DNA of 64,000 bases from Thalassovita sp. Lineage in GTDB: Bacteria; Pseudomonadota; Alphaproteobacteria; Rhodobacterales; Rhodobacteraceae. Positions within the stretch are counted from its first letter, which is position 1, and every line of letters begins with the position of its first letter. Shown one piece after another: positions 35,672 through 44,742 of the stretch. Where the stretch lies: contig NZ_OY829290.1 of assembly GCF_963691685.1 (NCBI RefSeq), positions 3,497,501 through 3,561,500 on the forward strand, in the 5' to 3' direction. Made by a program: the position numbers and the translations under genes. The notes below the pieces were generated by a model. It had not been told where the DNA came from and ran no database searches. It saw only the letters and a list, made by a program, of their open reading frames with translations.

Positions 35672-35865
35672 CATTCTTCAACTTCAGGGGGGGGCGGTGC
35701 CCCTCACCTAAATGCATTGCGGACCTCCGGTGACGCCTGTGTGATCGGGGTTCTTTGCAACACCCGACTTGCCACAGTCACCCCATTAGGTTTCAAGCCT
35801 TTTCAAGTTGCACAACCCCAGCGTTTCCTGCACTCTTTGGCCAAAATGTATCCAAGGAGCAGGCA

Positions 35866-37650
35866 ATGAGTGTTTCGCCAAAAGGCTTGAGTATCCAGTC
35901 TTTGTATAGAGATTTCCGAGAAGGTAAGTTGGTGATCAATCGCCAATACCAGCGGAAGCTGGTTTGGACTATTGAGGAAAAAACTAAACTCATTGAAAGT
36001 GTCCTCCTAAATTACCCGATCCCCTTGATCCTGCTGGCTGAGATACCCGCGGATGGCTCGGATGGTAAGGCTGTGCTGGAGGTCATTGATGGTATGCAGC
36101 GTCTGAATGCCATTTTCAGCTTCATCGAGCATGGTTTTGCTGTGAACGGAACCTGCTTTGATGTCGCTGAGTCGACACGGGCCCGGCAGGCAAAAGAAGA
36201 CGGCTTGTTTGATGAGTTCGAAGCAGATGTCACTCGCCTGGATGCCAAAGCGTGCTCGGATTTTCTGGATTACCAAATGGCTGTCACCTCATTTTCCGGA
36301 GAAGATGAAGGGCGAATTACGGACATTTTTGGACGGATCAACTCTGGAGGAAAGCAACTCAGTGACCAAGAACGTCGTCAAGCGGGTGTTCTCTCTGATT
36401 TTGCTGAGCTTGTGAGAGAACTGGGAGCGGAGTTGCGTGGGGACGTTTCCAAAGAAACTTTGCCACTGCACGATATGCCGGAAATTAGTATCGAAACGCA
36501 AAAGAACCCTCACGGGTACAAACTGAAGGCCGAAGACATTTTCTGGTGTCAGCAGGGGATCCTCCGGACCGGGGAGTTGCGAGATAGTGACGATGAGGAA
36601 ATGATCATTGATATCTGTGCATCAGTGTTGCGTGACGCGCCGGTCAGCGGCACCCGCGTCTATCGCGACAATCTGTATGACCACACCCACAAAGATGCTC
36701 AGGATATTGCTACTGCGCTTAACGCTTATGGAGCGGAGCGCCTCGCAAATGAAGTGAAAATGGTTTTTTCAGCACTCCGCTCGGTTGTTGAGACCAATAG
36801 CAATGAGAAAGGCCACTTCCGAAAGGTAGTTTATCCAACCGCCACATCCAACTCGCAAAAGTCGCCCTTTTTTGCAGTATTCATGGCCTTTTTTGACCTA
36901 ATCGTTAAAGAGGGCATGTATCCGGACGATGCTGCGAAGATCATGGCCAGCCTGAACAACCTTACAAATAGGATAGAAGTTGGCCAGAAACAGACCAAGG
37001 CGGCTGACAGGTTGGAAAACACCAAAGTCACGAAAGGGCTTATTCGTGATGATTTCGTCAAGAATGACGTTGCCGCATTCAAGCACGGCGCTGGTGTCAT
37101 CTTGGATTTCGAAAACTCTATTGCCCGGTCTAAAACAGAGACTGCACGATACGAGTTCAAGCAGGGTTTCCTGCGGCTGGATAGCGAGAGGGAGCAAGAT
37201 CCGAACATCCTGACAACGATCCTGGAGACAATCTGTGGTATTGCGAACGCCGGGCCCGATGCTGACGGTTTTCTGTATGTGGGGATTGCAGACAAAGAAG
37301 CTCACGCATCCAGGATCAAGGAGCTTGACGATGTCGAGCCTATCAATGTGCGGCATGTGAGCGTAGTGGGCATCGAAAGAGAAGCCAAAATTCTGGGCAA
37401 GAGCTTGGATGATTACATGAGGATATTGGTCGATCACATTCAAGGGTCCGCCTTATCCGAACCCCTGAAAACTATGATGGCTACTTCAATCGATACAGTT
37501 TCCTACAAGGGATTGGAAGTTGTGAGAGTTCGCGTTCCTGCGCAGGCCAGTATGAGCTTTATTGGCGAGGAAGCATTTCTGAGAACTGGCTCGTCGACAC
37601 ATAAGGCATCAGGTCCCCAGATCGCTGCGATATCGGAAAAATTCAGGTAG
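35866..37650 (+). CDS. DUF262 nuclease-like domain fused to Schlafen AlbA_2 domain (candidate anti-phage effector)
   Basis: 594 residues. The start MSVSPKGLSIQSLY follows AAGGAG; the open frame extends upstream but lacks a signal. The N-terminal DUF262 domain (about 5-200) has the hallmark NRQYQRKLVW (residues 26-34) and IDGMQRLNAI (D75-G-M-Q-R79), as in GmrSD and SspE-type systems, where this domain binds or hydrolyses NTP. A helical middle follows. The C-terminal part (about 420-590) matches Schlafen AlbA_2: YEFKQGF with E430 and K432, then ILETICGIANAGPDADGFLYVGI. DUF262 proteins are known phage-restriction factors. The usual DUF1524 HNH nuclease partner is absent and replaced by AlbA_2. 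Confidence 0.85.
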   Translation: MSVSPKGLSIQSLYRDFREGKLVINRQYQRKLVWTIEEKTKLIESVLLNYPIPLILLAEIPADGSDGKAVLEVIDGMQRLNAIFSFIEHGFAVNGTCFDVAESTRARQAKEDGLFDEFEADVTRLDAKACSDFLDYQMAVTSFSGEDEGRITDIFGRINSGGKQLSDQERRQAGVLSDFAELVRELGAELRGDVSKETLPLHDMPEISIETQKNPHGYKLKAEDIFWCQQGILRTGELRDSDDEEMIIDICASVLRDAPVSGTRVYRDNLYDHTHKDAQDIATALNAYGAERLANEVKMVFSALRSVVETNSNEKGHFRKVVYPTATSNSQKSPFFAVFMAFFDLIVKEGMYPDDAAKIMASLNNLTNRIEVGQKQTKAADRLENTKVTKGLIRDDFVKNDVAAFKHGAGVILDFENSIARSKTETARYEFKQGFLRLDSEREQDPNILTTILETICGIANAGPDADGFLYVGIADKEAHASRIKELDDVEPINVRHVSVVGIEREAKILGKSLDDYMRILVDHIQGSALSEPLKTMMATSIDTVSYKGLEVVRVRVPAQASMSFIGEEAFLRTGSSTHKASGPQIAAISEKFR

Positions 37651-37680
37651 GTAGCTCAGGCCCCGATTGCGGGCTTCCAC

Positions 37681-37706
37681 GTGGGTCGGAAACGCTTTCG
37701 ACCCAC
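37681..37706 (+). terminator. Stem-loop after the DUF262-AlbA gene
   Basis: GTGGGTCG pairs with CGACCCAC around an inner AAA/TTT stem, 30 bp beyond the stop codon. A T-run is not evident, but position and strength suggest it ends the last transcript of the island. Confidence 0.6.
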
Positions 37707-38033
37707 TTAACCTGAAGAGAATTGGAGGAAGTACGATTGGGCAATTCACGTACGGTCTAGGTTGGCTTGAGCCGTCTCACGATATTTGAAGTGAGCCTGT
37801 TTAAGGACCATGTTGCGCATCGCTGCTCCAAGCCAGCCCAATTAACGTCGTCCGACGTCAGTCTACCAGGCGGTGCATTGGGGGCATTTCTCATTGTAGG
37901 ATGCCAACCAGTTCTTGACGAGGCTTCGAGCCTTCCAGCCGCCCCAAATTACCTTTGACGATGACGACGGATTAGCCCGGTATCGAAGATATTCTCGTCA
38001 CAGCATTACTTACGCATCAATCCAACTCAATTC
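37707..38033. other. Gene-poor right end of the island
   Basis: About 330 bases between the last gene stem-loop and the right arm-type repeat. A 63-codon frame (37767-37958) has no ribosome-binding site and unconvincing composition. I see no other structure. Confidence 0.5.
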
Positions 38034-38055
38034 TGCGACACATAGGTGCGACACA
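38034..38055 (+). repeat. Right arm-type repeat, 22 bp
   Basis: Two tandem copies of TGCGACACA separated by TAGG, in the same orientation as 25307-25328 and matching it at 19 of 22 positions. It lies 58 bp inside attR. Probably an integrase arm-binding site. Confidence 0.7.
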
Positions 38056-38113
38056 AACCCTTGCGGATAGAAAATTTTATTGTTATTTATCAATTACTAA
38101 CATCGTGAATTTC

Positions 38114-38140
38114 AGAGTTCAATTCTCTCCAGCAGCACCA
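38114..38140 (+). repeat. attR, right copy of the 27-bp attachment repeat
   Basis: Identical over 27 bases to the 3' end of tRNA-Thr at 25222-25248, including the encoded CCA. It marks the junction with core DNA. Confidence 0.95.
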
Positions 38141-38602
38141 CTTTTAGCACAATTTCTCAGCAAAATTAGAGACTTAAGGGCTTCACAAAAACGCAGTCCA
38201 CCCCGACGTCCACCTCGAGACTTTCCCATGATGTGCGGTAATATTCCCGCTGTCACGGCTTCTCTCTCAATTTCCTAAATTCGCTTCTAGTGGCTGGTTA
38301 TGCGCTAAGACATTCATCGATTCGGTCGAACTCCAAGAGCACGACCCGCTTTGCGACGTAGTAGCGACCACCTTAGACGACTTTGGCGACAGCTAGAAAT
38401 CCCTGCATTCCGAGTAAAGCTAGGCTTGATCACGACACACGGCAAATGGACACGCAAAATCTGACAAGTTCAGGCAGGTGTCTAAGAAACTTGAGCCTCC
38501 CCCAGTGAACTGGTCCGCCGCTATGTTTAGGAAACGGAGGACCACGCTTGGCTTGCCATTGGGCTTGGGAAAGAACGTTGTAAAACGCGCCATCTGCGTA
38601 TC
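38141..38602. other. Core DNA between island and IS66, no gene seen
   Basis: About 460 bases without a convincing gene. Short minus-strand frames around 38420-38626 run into the IS66 end. If the IS is removed and one target copy kept, the frame is still stopped within a few codons, so the insertion does not split an evident gene. Confidence 0.5.
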
Positions 38603-38686
38603 GTAAGCGGTGCGCCACCCCCACACTTTCGAACTGACGTCTGATCTGCGATTCAGAGGCTTCTTTGTTTTGTGGGGAGTTTCTCG

Positions 38687-39073
38687 ATGGGAGCTATATG
38701 TGAGTTTCTGGCAAGTGTGCCGCGTCGGGCGGATGGCAAGCGGAGTTGGCCACCGGAGTTGAAGGCTCGGATTGTGGCGGAGACGTTGCTCGAAGGCGAG
38801 ACGGTCAAGGCGGTTGCGAAGCGGTATGAGCTGATCCCCAGCACAGTGTCTGATTGGCGGCGGATGGCGCGGCAGGGCAAGTTGGTTCTGCCCAATTTGG
38901 ACGGCATGGACTTCGTTCCTGTTGAGATGGAGACGCCTGCGCCCGTGGCTTCGCCCCTACCAACAGCATCAACCAGCACGCTTGATGTGATCCAAGGCGA
39001 TGTCACCATTCGTTTGGACGCCGCGACACCAGCGGCGCGGGTCGTTGAGATCGCACGGGCTTTGGCTACGTGA
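38687..39073 (+). CDS. tnpA: IS66 TnpA (helix-turn-helix protein)
   Basis: 128 residues from MGAICEFLASVPRRADGKR; a GTG start five codons upstream is possible. The helix-turn-helix TVKAVAKRYELIPSTVSDWRRMARQGKL is typical of IS66 OrfA. It is needed for transposition with TnpB and TnpC and overlaps tnpB by 4 bp. Confidence 0.93.
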   Translation: MGAICEFLASVPRRADGKRSWPPELKARIVAETLLEGETVKAVAKRYELIPSTVSDWRRMARQGKLVLPNLDGMDFVPVEMETPAPVASPLPTASTSTLDVIQGDVTIRLDAATPAARVVEIARALAT

Positions 39074-39423
39074 TCATGCCATCCCATAAAGTGCGGATTT
39101 TTGTGGCCAGCGATCCTGTGGACTTCCGCAAAGGTCATGATGGGCTGGCCGCCTTGGTACAGAGCCACCTGCGTCAGAAGCCGTTTGATGGGTCGGTTTA
39201 TGTCTTCCGTGCCAAGCGGGCAGATCGATTGAAGCTGATCTATTGGGACGGCAGCGGATTGGTGATGGCGTACAAGCGGCTGGAAGATAACAGTTTCACA
39301 TGGCCTGCGATTAAGAACGGGGTGATGCGTCTGGAGCCAGCCCAGTTTGAGGCTTTGTTCGCAGGTCTGGATTGGCGACGCGTGCAGCCCCTGGAGGTGA
39401 CAGCTCCGGCTGCGGCGGAGTGA
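39070..39423 (+). CDS. tnpB: IS66 TnpB (Orf2)
   Basis: 117 residues with a GTG start overlapping tnpA. The family signature VDFRKGHDGLAALVQ and VYVFRAKRADRLKLIYWDGSG is clear. It is an accessory transposition protein of IS66 elements; its biochemical role is not known. Confidence 0.96.
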   Translation: MIMPSHKVRIFVASDPVDFRKGHDGLAALVQSHLRQKPFDGSVYVFRAKRADRLKLIYWDGSGLVMAYKRLEDNSFTWPAIKNGVMRLEPAQFEALFAGLDWRRVQPLEVTAPAAAE

Positions 39424-39466
39424 CTCACGGGGGCGTTTGGGCGGGCCATTCCACCCTTGTTTTGGT

Positions 39467-40990
39467 ATGGAACTGGGCATGCGTGCCCCTGATGACCTGC
39501 CCAACGACATTGCCGAGTTGAAGGCGATCATCCGTGCGCAACAGGATCAGAATGCGCGACTTGAAGCCCTGGTCGCGTCCTTCAAGAAGGCGCTGTTTGG
39601 GTCCAAATCCGAGAAGATTGACCCCGCCCAATATGAGTTGGAACTCGAAGATATCGAGACGGCCATCGCGCAGGTCGAAGCCGAGATTGACGCAGACGAA
39701 CGCACCGCGCCGGTGCGGCCAGCAAAGCCGCGCCAGACAAACCGTGGATCGCTGCCCAAGCATCTGGAACGGGTAGAGGTGGTCATTGAACCTGATCTCT
39801 CCTGCGCCTGCGGAACCGCGCGTCATGTCATAGGTGAGGATGTGAGCGAACGTTTGGACATCATCCCTGCACAGTTCCGCGTTATCGTCACCCGTCGCCC
39901 CAAATACGCCTGCCGATCCTGCGAGGACGGGATCACTCAGGCCCCAGCACCACCACACATCATTGCAAGCGGCATGCCGACCGAAGCCACTTTGGCGCAT
40001 GTTCTGGTCTCCAAATACGCGGACCACCTGCCGCTTTATCGACAGGCGCAAATCTACAGTCGCCAGGGCATCGATCTGGATCGCTCGACCTTGGCCGCTT
40101 GGGTGGGCAAATCGGCATTCGAGTTGGCCCCGGTCTATGAGGCGCTGATGGCCGATCTGAAGCGCTCAACCAAGCTGTTCATGGACGAGACACCGGCACC
40201 GGTTCTGGCCCCAGGGCGGAAAAAGACCAAAACCGGATACTTCTGGGCGCTGGCCCGTGATGATCGCCCATGGGGCGGTGATGATCCGCCCGGTGTGGCC
40301 TTCACCTATGCGCCAGGGCGATCCGGCCAGCATGCAGACAATATCTTGAAAGGCTTCAGCGGCACCCTGCAGGTGGATGGCTATGCTGGCTACAACCGCT
40401 TGCTCAAACGGCCCGCACAGGATGTGAGGCTGGCCTATTGTTGGGCCCATGCACGCCGCAACTTGCATGATGTTACCCAGTCCAGCATTGCCCCGATCGC
40501 GCAGGAGGGTTTGGCGCACATTCAGGCGCTCTATCGCATCGAAAAAGACCTGCGTGGCCTAACCGCAGACCAACGCAATGCTGCACGGCAGGAGCGCTCA
40601 AAACCTATCATCGACACCCTCGAGCTTTGGCTTGCCCAAGGTCGTGCCCGTGTCTCGTCCAAATCCCCAACTGGAGAGGCCCTGAAATACATCGCAAAAT
40701 ACTGGGATGGGCTAATCCTGTTCCTCGACGATGGTCGCATCGAACTCGACAACAACTCCGTCGAACGCACCATCCGACCCATTGCTCTAAACCGCAAAAA
40801 CGCGCTCTTCGCCGGGCACGACGCTGGCGCACAGAACTGGGCCGCCATCGCGTCACTGATCGAGACCTGCAAACTCAACGGTATCGAGCCACACGCATAT
40901 CTGTGCGGCGTACTCACAGCCATTGCTGGCGGGCACAAGCAAACCCACATCAATGAACTGCTGCCTTGGAACTACGCTAAAACCGTGTGA
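39467..40990 (+). CDS. tnpC: IS66 TnpC transposase
   Basis: 507 residues from MELGMRAPDDLPNDIAEL; an upstream TTG start at 39437 is less likely. N-terminal coiled coil and helix-turn-helix, a zinc-finger-like CACG...CRSC region, then the DDE domain with aspartates in LFMDETPAPV and LQVDGYAGYN and glutamate in NSVERTIRP. The IS66 C-terminal segment (ALFAGHDAGAQNWAAIASLIETCKLNGIEPHAYL) is complete. Confidence 0.96.
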   Translation: MELGMRAPDDLPNDIAELKAIIRAQQDQNARLEALVASFKKALFGSKSEKIDPAQYELELEDIETAIAQVEAEIDADERTAPVRPAKPRQTNRGSLPKHLERVEVVIEPDLSCACGTARHVIGEDVSERLDIIPAQFRVIVTRRPKYACRSCEDGITQAPAPPHIIASGMPTEATLAHVLVSKYADHLPLYRQAQIYSRQGIDLDRSTLAAWVGKSAFELAPVYEALMADLKRSTKLFMDETPAPVLAPGRKKTKTGYFWALARDDRPWGGDDPPGVAFTYAPGRSGQHADNILKGFSGTLQVDGYAGYNRLLKRPAQDVRLAYCWAHARRNLHDVTQSSIAPIAQEGLAHIQALYRIEKDLRGLTADQRNAARQERSKPIIDTLELWLAQGRARVSSKSPTGEALKYIAKYWDGLILFLDDGRIELDNNSVERTIRPIALNRKNALFAGHDAGAQNWAAIASLIETCKLNGIEPHAYLCGVLTAIAGGHKQTHINELLPWNYAKTV

Positions 40991-41101
40991 TCGGCGCACC
41001 GCTTACTGCGTATCTGTCAGCTAGAAAAGATCAGTTATGTTTACCGCTAGGGTTTCGAGCCGTGAAATACGCCACTACGCGGAACTCAATGAGTTCTGAG
41101 C

Positions 41102-41407
41102 CTAAGTATATAAGATGCAGATCAGCGCCCCATAAAACAAAATAGCCAGCGCGATCATTGGGATTATCCACCAACCAGGGATCAAGTCGACAACCGTCTC
41201 ATCGTCACCGGGGGGCACCCGCTCACTGTTTTTCAAAGGCGGCGGCGCCATATCTTCCATCAGTCGCGGAGTAGAAGACAAGTTCGCAACATCAAATTGC
41301 ATCTGTCTCAATGACGGCCAAGGTTGGCCTATCTTTGACGGGCTATCAGTCACAACGAACACAACGTCCGAATGCTTGGTCTTGAAACGAACATTCATTG
41401 GTTTCAT
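41102..41407 (-). CDS. Hypothetical protein with C-terminal membrane anchor
   Basis: 101 residues: MKPMNVRFKTKHSDVVFVVTDS, a Pro-rich middle, and one strong C-terminal transmembrane helix (WWIIPMIALAILFYGALICILY). I do not recognise it. There is no clear ribosome-binding site. The uniform domain layout suggests a real but uncharacterised tail-anchored protein. It lies just outside the IS66 element. Confidence 0.5.
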   Translation of the reverse strand: MKPMNVRFKTKHSDVVFVVTDSPSKIGQPWPSLRQMQFDVANLSSTPRLMEDMAPPPLKNSERVPPGDDETVVDLIPGWWIIPMIALAILFYGALICILYT

Positions 41408-41519
41408 ATTGAACTATTCTCGTAATAAGGCTGAACGTAACGATGCGTCTGAGCCAGGCGTCAGGCAGTACCACGGAGCAACTGCCATCGTGGTAAGGGC
41501 AGCACGCCAACAGGTGCCA

Positions 41520-42374
41520 TCACTGACCGTCCCCAGGCTCAAGCTGATAAAGAAGTGCTTTCAAAAAAGGCCTTTGTTGTGGGGAGACACCAGCGATCTG
41601 TACTGCCCTGCAATACTGCGCTTCAGAGTGAACCAACGTCTTGCGCAGACATGACACAACCTGAGTAAGGTTTGCGTCAGTACTCTGCTGCGATGCGAAC
41701 AACCACAATATCCATGGAGGCCCAGAAGATAGCCTAACCCCAATCGAAATAGCGTTGTTGTCTTCACTGCAAATTTCGCCATTGCGCAGCAACCCCAGCA
41801 TTAGTTTGCGACGAAGCAACGCCACACTTTGTAGACACGACAAGGTCTTTAGGAAACTCAAAGCCGTGGTCTCATCGGTTGCTTTAGTCGCCAACACAAA
41901 GAAAGCAGCCAGAATCCCGTTAGAGTGACGCACTATGTCAGCCTCCACGCCCTGGACTTCGGCACGGGCAATTTCAGTCATGCTTAAAAAGGGCACCCGG
42001 ATTTCTTGCAGCGAAAACGATACCTTGTGATCAGTACATATGTCCTCAATCACCCTGCAAAACCAGTCTTGCACGGTTTCTGAAGGCTCTGTCTGGTCAG
42101 CAAGACCTGCAAAACCACAGGTCACCGTATAGGAATTGTCCACCGGGTTGCGAAACACCCAGCCTGCGTTCATCAACACTGTGACGATCCTCGAGACAGA
42201 GCTTTTTGGTAAACACAGCGTGCGCGCCAATTCAGCCAGCCGGATCGGTCCTTTGGCCGCGATGCACACCTGCACTCTCAAGACCCGCTCCTGAGCCGAG
42301 CGACATTCGCAGTTTTCATATTGCTCAAGAAACGCGGCGTTAGACTCGTTACCGCTAATATTGACATTCGTCAT
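41520..42374 (-). CDS. IclR-like transcriptional regulator
   Basis: 284 residues. The winged helix-turn-helix is at about 25-85 (GPIRLAELARTLCLPKSSVSRIVTVLMNAGWVFRNPVDNSYTVTCGF), the IclR-type DNA-binding pattern. The C-terminal ~190 residues resemble a degenerate effector domain with unusually many cysteines. The ligand is unknown. Its neighbours are a Hint-domain protein upstream and a small membrane protein downstream, both on the same strand. Confidence 0.8.
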   Translation of the reverse strand: MTNVNISGNESNAAFLEQYENCECRSAQERVLRVQVCIAAKGPIRLAELARTLCLPKSSVSRIVTVLMNAGWVFRNPVDNSYTVTCGFAGLADQTEPSETVQDWFCRVIEDICTDHKVSFSLQEIRVPFLSMTEIARAEVQGVEADIVRHSNGILAAFFVLATKATDETTALSFLKTLSCLQSVALLRRKLMLGLLRNGEICSEDNNAISIGVRLSSGPPWILWLFASQQSTDANLTQVVSCLRKTLVHSEAQYCRAVQIAGVSPQQRPFLKALLYQLEPGDGQ

Positions 42375-42464
42375 GTTAAGAGATCTCTAGTGTCCAATCC
42401 ATGGACCACGCGCAACATTTGGCGTGGCCCAGAAAAGACATGTCGGCCCCAGTTCAAAAGCAAC

Positions 42465-43619
42465 TCAGCCCTGGTGTAGAAACAAAGACGCTTCGTAGGG
42501 TTTCAGCGCTCTTCGCGCCGTCTCGCCAAAAATGCTCATATCCTCTCCCAACTGAGGGAAAAGCGACAGAATCTCACTGCGCTGCGCCTCTGCCATGCTG
42601 TCTATGATGCAATCTCCCAGAAAGAAGCTTTCGGTCCAGGCACCTTCGGACAGGATGATTTCATGCCGATCAAACAACATGTGGAAATAGCACACCACAC
42701 CGCCTACGCGGCGGTAGATTGTGTCAGAATTGACCATTGTATGCGCAGGCAGCAGCACCTCGGTTTCATCGAAATACAGCTGGGCGCGGCTGTTGCACTG
42801 CAAAATGCGGTGCTGTGGCGAAACCACCAATGGGTTCTTGTTGCCGATAGTATTTGGGCTGAAAACCACAGGGGAATATTTACCCTGCGCGGGCACAGTC
42901 GTGCTGCCAATCCAGCGAACAGGCTTTAAACCGCCATCGCGGGTGATAATCATGTCTCCGACTTGAATATCCTCAATCGCAATTTCACCCGAAATCGTCG
43001 CGATGCTGGTGCCTGCGGCAAAACAGGGGATCAGATCGTCGTAGCGCACCGTGCCTTCGGCAAAAACGCCACCGCTGATAATACCGCCAGCATTCGGGCC
43101 AGGTGGGATCGCGGGATCTGCAGGGTGGTGCAATGTGTAGGTTACGCCATCTACAAAATCTGCCCCGAGAGGCAGAAAGCAAGCACCAGAGCCTGCAACA
43201 GAACAGAAAGAAACAACTATTTTCGTTCCATCGCTACCAGCAGCGATTAAGTGGCCATTAGACTCAATGTTGGTATCTGGACTTTGTGCGGCCAACCCAG
43301 CTGGTCCAGCAAGGGTCCCCAAGTTATTTTGGCTCACACCAAAGTGATCGCTGGTTACGACCTGCGCGTCACCCGGCTCAGCGGTGCCTCCGAATGGGGT
43401 GCCTGTATCGGCAATTGTACTGCTACCCGGCAGACCAGAGAAATCGTTTAGAAACGCGTCATCATCAGTAATTTCAAAGACATCCTTTGGGATGCTGCTC
43501 CCATGAGTCCAACTCAAGGTAAATCCGCTGGGATTGTTTCCCGATGCGAATCCATTCGAAAACAGTGACGAACTTGTAAATCCGGGTAGTTGATATCCAG
43601 TCACCCAATAGCCAGGCAT
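42465..43619 (-). CDS. Hint (Hedgehog/intein) domain protein
   Basis: 384 residues. The C-terminal half is a Hint domain of the type common in Rhodobacteraceae: PCFAAGTSIATISGEIAIEDIQVGDMIITRDGGLKPVRWIGSTT, then NPLVVSPQHRILQ and YFHMLFDRHEIILSEGAWTESFFLGD. The Cys after Pro that would start autoprocessing is present. The N-terminal ~190 residues form a Gly/Ser/Asp-rich region like those of extracellular proteins. There is no classical signal peptide, so secretion by a type I system is possible. The role is not established; self-cleavage or surface attachment is inferred. Confidence 0.88.
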   Translation of the reverse strand: MPGYWVTGYQLPGFTSSSLFSNGFASGNNPSGFTLSWTHGSSIPKDVFEITDDDAFLNDFSGLPGSSTIADTGTPFGGTAEPGDAQVVTSDHFGVSQNNLGTLAGPAGLAAQSPDTNIESNGHLIAAGSDGTKIVVSFCSVAGSGACFLPLGADFVDGVTYTLHHPADPAIPPGPNAGGIISGGVFAEGTVRYDDLIPCFAAGTSIATISGEIAIEDIQVGDMIITRDGGLKPVRWIGSTTVPAQGKYSPVVFSPNTIGNKNPLVVSPQHRILQCNSRAQLYFDETEVLLPAHTMVNSDTIYRRVGGVVCYFHMLFDRHEIILSEGAWTESFFLGDCIIDSMAEAQRSEILSLFPQLGEDMSIFGETARRALKPYEASLFLHQG

Positions 43620-43747
43620 GCCACTAATCCTTTTGCGTTAATGCTCCCGGAAAAGAGTGTTAGCGATAGCTGCTAAGGAGTGATCCCCTTTTCGACGCTG
43701 GTTCCACTGAGTGGAAAGCGTCAAGTCTCTAGGTTGAAAAAACTAGA

Positions 43748-44545
43748 TCAAAGACGCATTTTTGCGCGAACATCGGGGATAAAAGAGCGGCTTACAGGAT
43801 GCCGAGCACCATCACTGGTTTCAATCAGCAGACGGCGATTGTGAGTTTTTGCCCGAACGACGGCAGATTGTCGCACCCAACAACTGCGATGGATTTGCTG
43901 GCCCTGCAATGGCTGCACCTCCTCCATGGCATCACGAAACCGCATTTTGATCAAATGGCTACCTTTGTCAGTCATCACCTCAACATAGTGATCCTGACTG
44001 CGCAGGTAGAGTATATTTTCCCCCAGGTAGGCTGGTAAGCGCAGCGCCAATGCGCAGCCTGACTCGGCCTCAACGGCAGTCTGCTCTGACACTTCAGGAG
44101 CCGAGGCAATTGCCAGCTCAGCAATCCGCTCATGCAGGAAAAAGAATAGCCGCCCGACCGCGATGAGAAATGCCAGTTTTGAAACGGCGATAAAGGTCGG
44201 CCAGAAAAAATAAGGGCAGTCGACCACGTAAGTCATAATAAGAATGACCAAACTGACATTGCCTCCCACCAGAAGCGCTGCCACAGCGGAGGCCACCACA
44301 ATGGTCCCAAAAGGCCAACAATCGGGGTCCCTCAGGCGGAAAGTGTTTTGAGTGACCAGTTCACCACTCAAATAACTGGTCGCATTGATGAAAAACCACC
44401 AAGCTAGAAGCCCAAAACCTGAAAGAGGATTCATGTGACCAAATGGATCCACCAACATGCAACCGATCGTCACCACAGAAAAAGCAGCGGCATGACTGGA
44501 TGAAATTTGTATTGTTAATGGAGTTTTGGGAATGGAAAGCTGCAT
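43748..44545 (-). CDS. Membrane-anchored LytTR-family regulator
   Basis: 265 residues. About four hydrophobic helices cover residues 20-135 (FSVVTIGCMLV, FGLLAWWFFINAT, GTIVVASAVAALLVGG, FFWPTFIAVSKLAFLIAVGRLFFF). The C-terminal LytTR DNA-binding domain follows (about 165-265, YLGENILYLRSQDHYVEVMTDKGSHLIKMRFRDAMEEV, GQQIHRSCWVRQSAV). It probably senses something in or at the membrane and controls nearby genes, possibly the Hint-protein gene downstream. Confidence 0.9.
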   Translation of the reverse strand: MQLSIPKTPLTIQISSSHAAAFSVVTIGCMLVDPFGHMNPLSGFGLLAWWFFINATSYLSGELVTQNTFRLRDPDCWPFGTIVVASAVAALLVGGNVSLVILIMTYVVDCPYFFWPTFIAVSKLAFLIAVGRLFFFLHERIAELAIASAPEVSEQTAVEAESGCALALRLPAYLGENILYLRSQDHYVEVMTDKGSHLIKMRFRDAMEEVQPLQGQQIHRSCWVRQSAVVRAKTHNRRLLIETSDGARHPVSRSFIPDVRAKMRL

Positions 44546-44742
44546 TTACTTTTTAGCTGGAGAAACTCCAGGGGTATTATCGAAGTTCAAAACGCTAATC
44601 CTTACGGCATCCCAAGTGAGGGTTCCGCTCATTTTGGGGCCGCAAATTGAAGGCCCGCTTGGTGCAAATCTTATCGATAGGCAACCTGACGCGCTGTCCT
44701 TGTCATTTCGACGATCCTTTCTCACCGGTGCACTGAAATGTC

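Larger units (their letters stand above)
38603..41006 (+). mobile_element. IS66-family insertion sequence (2404 bp)
   Basis: Terminal inverted repeats begin GTAAGCGGTGCGCC at 38603-38616 and end with the exact complement GGCGCACCGCTTAC at 40993-41006. A perfect 8-bp target duplication TGCGTATC flanks it (38595-38602 and 41007-41014), the size IS66 elements produce. All three genes tnpA, tnpB and tnpC are intact, so the element is probably recent and may be active. Confidence 0.97.

Noticed and set aside
37767..37958. 63-residue gene at the right end of the island
   Set aside because: No ribosome-binding site or recognisable feature; likely chance open frame.
38420..38626. Gene interrupted by the IS66 insertion
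   Set aside because: Joining the flanks across one target copy gives a stop within six codons, so no split gene is evident.
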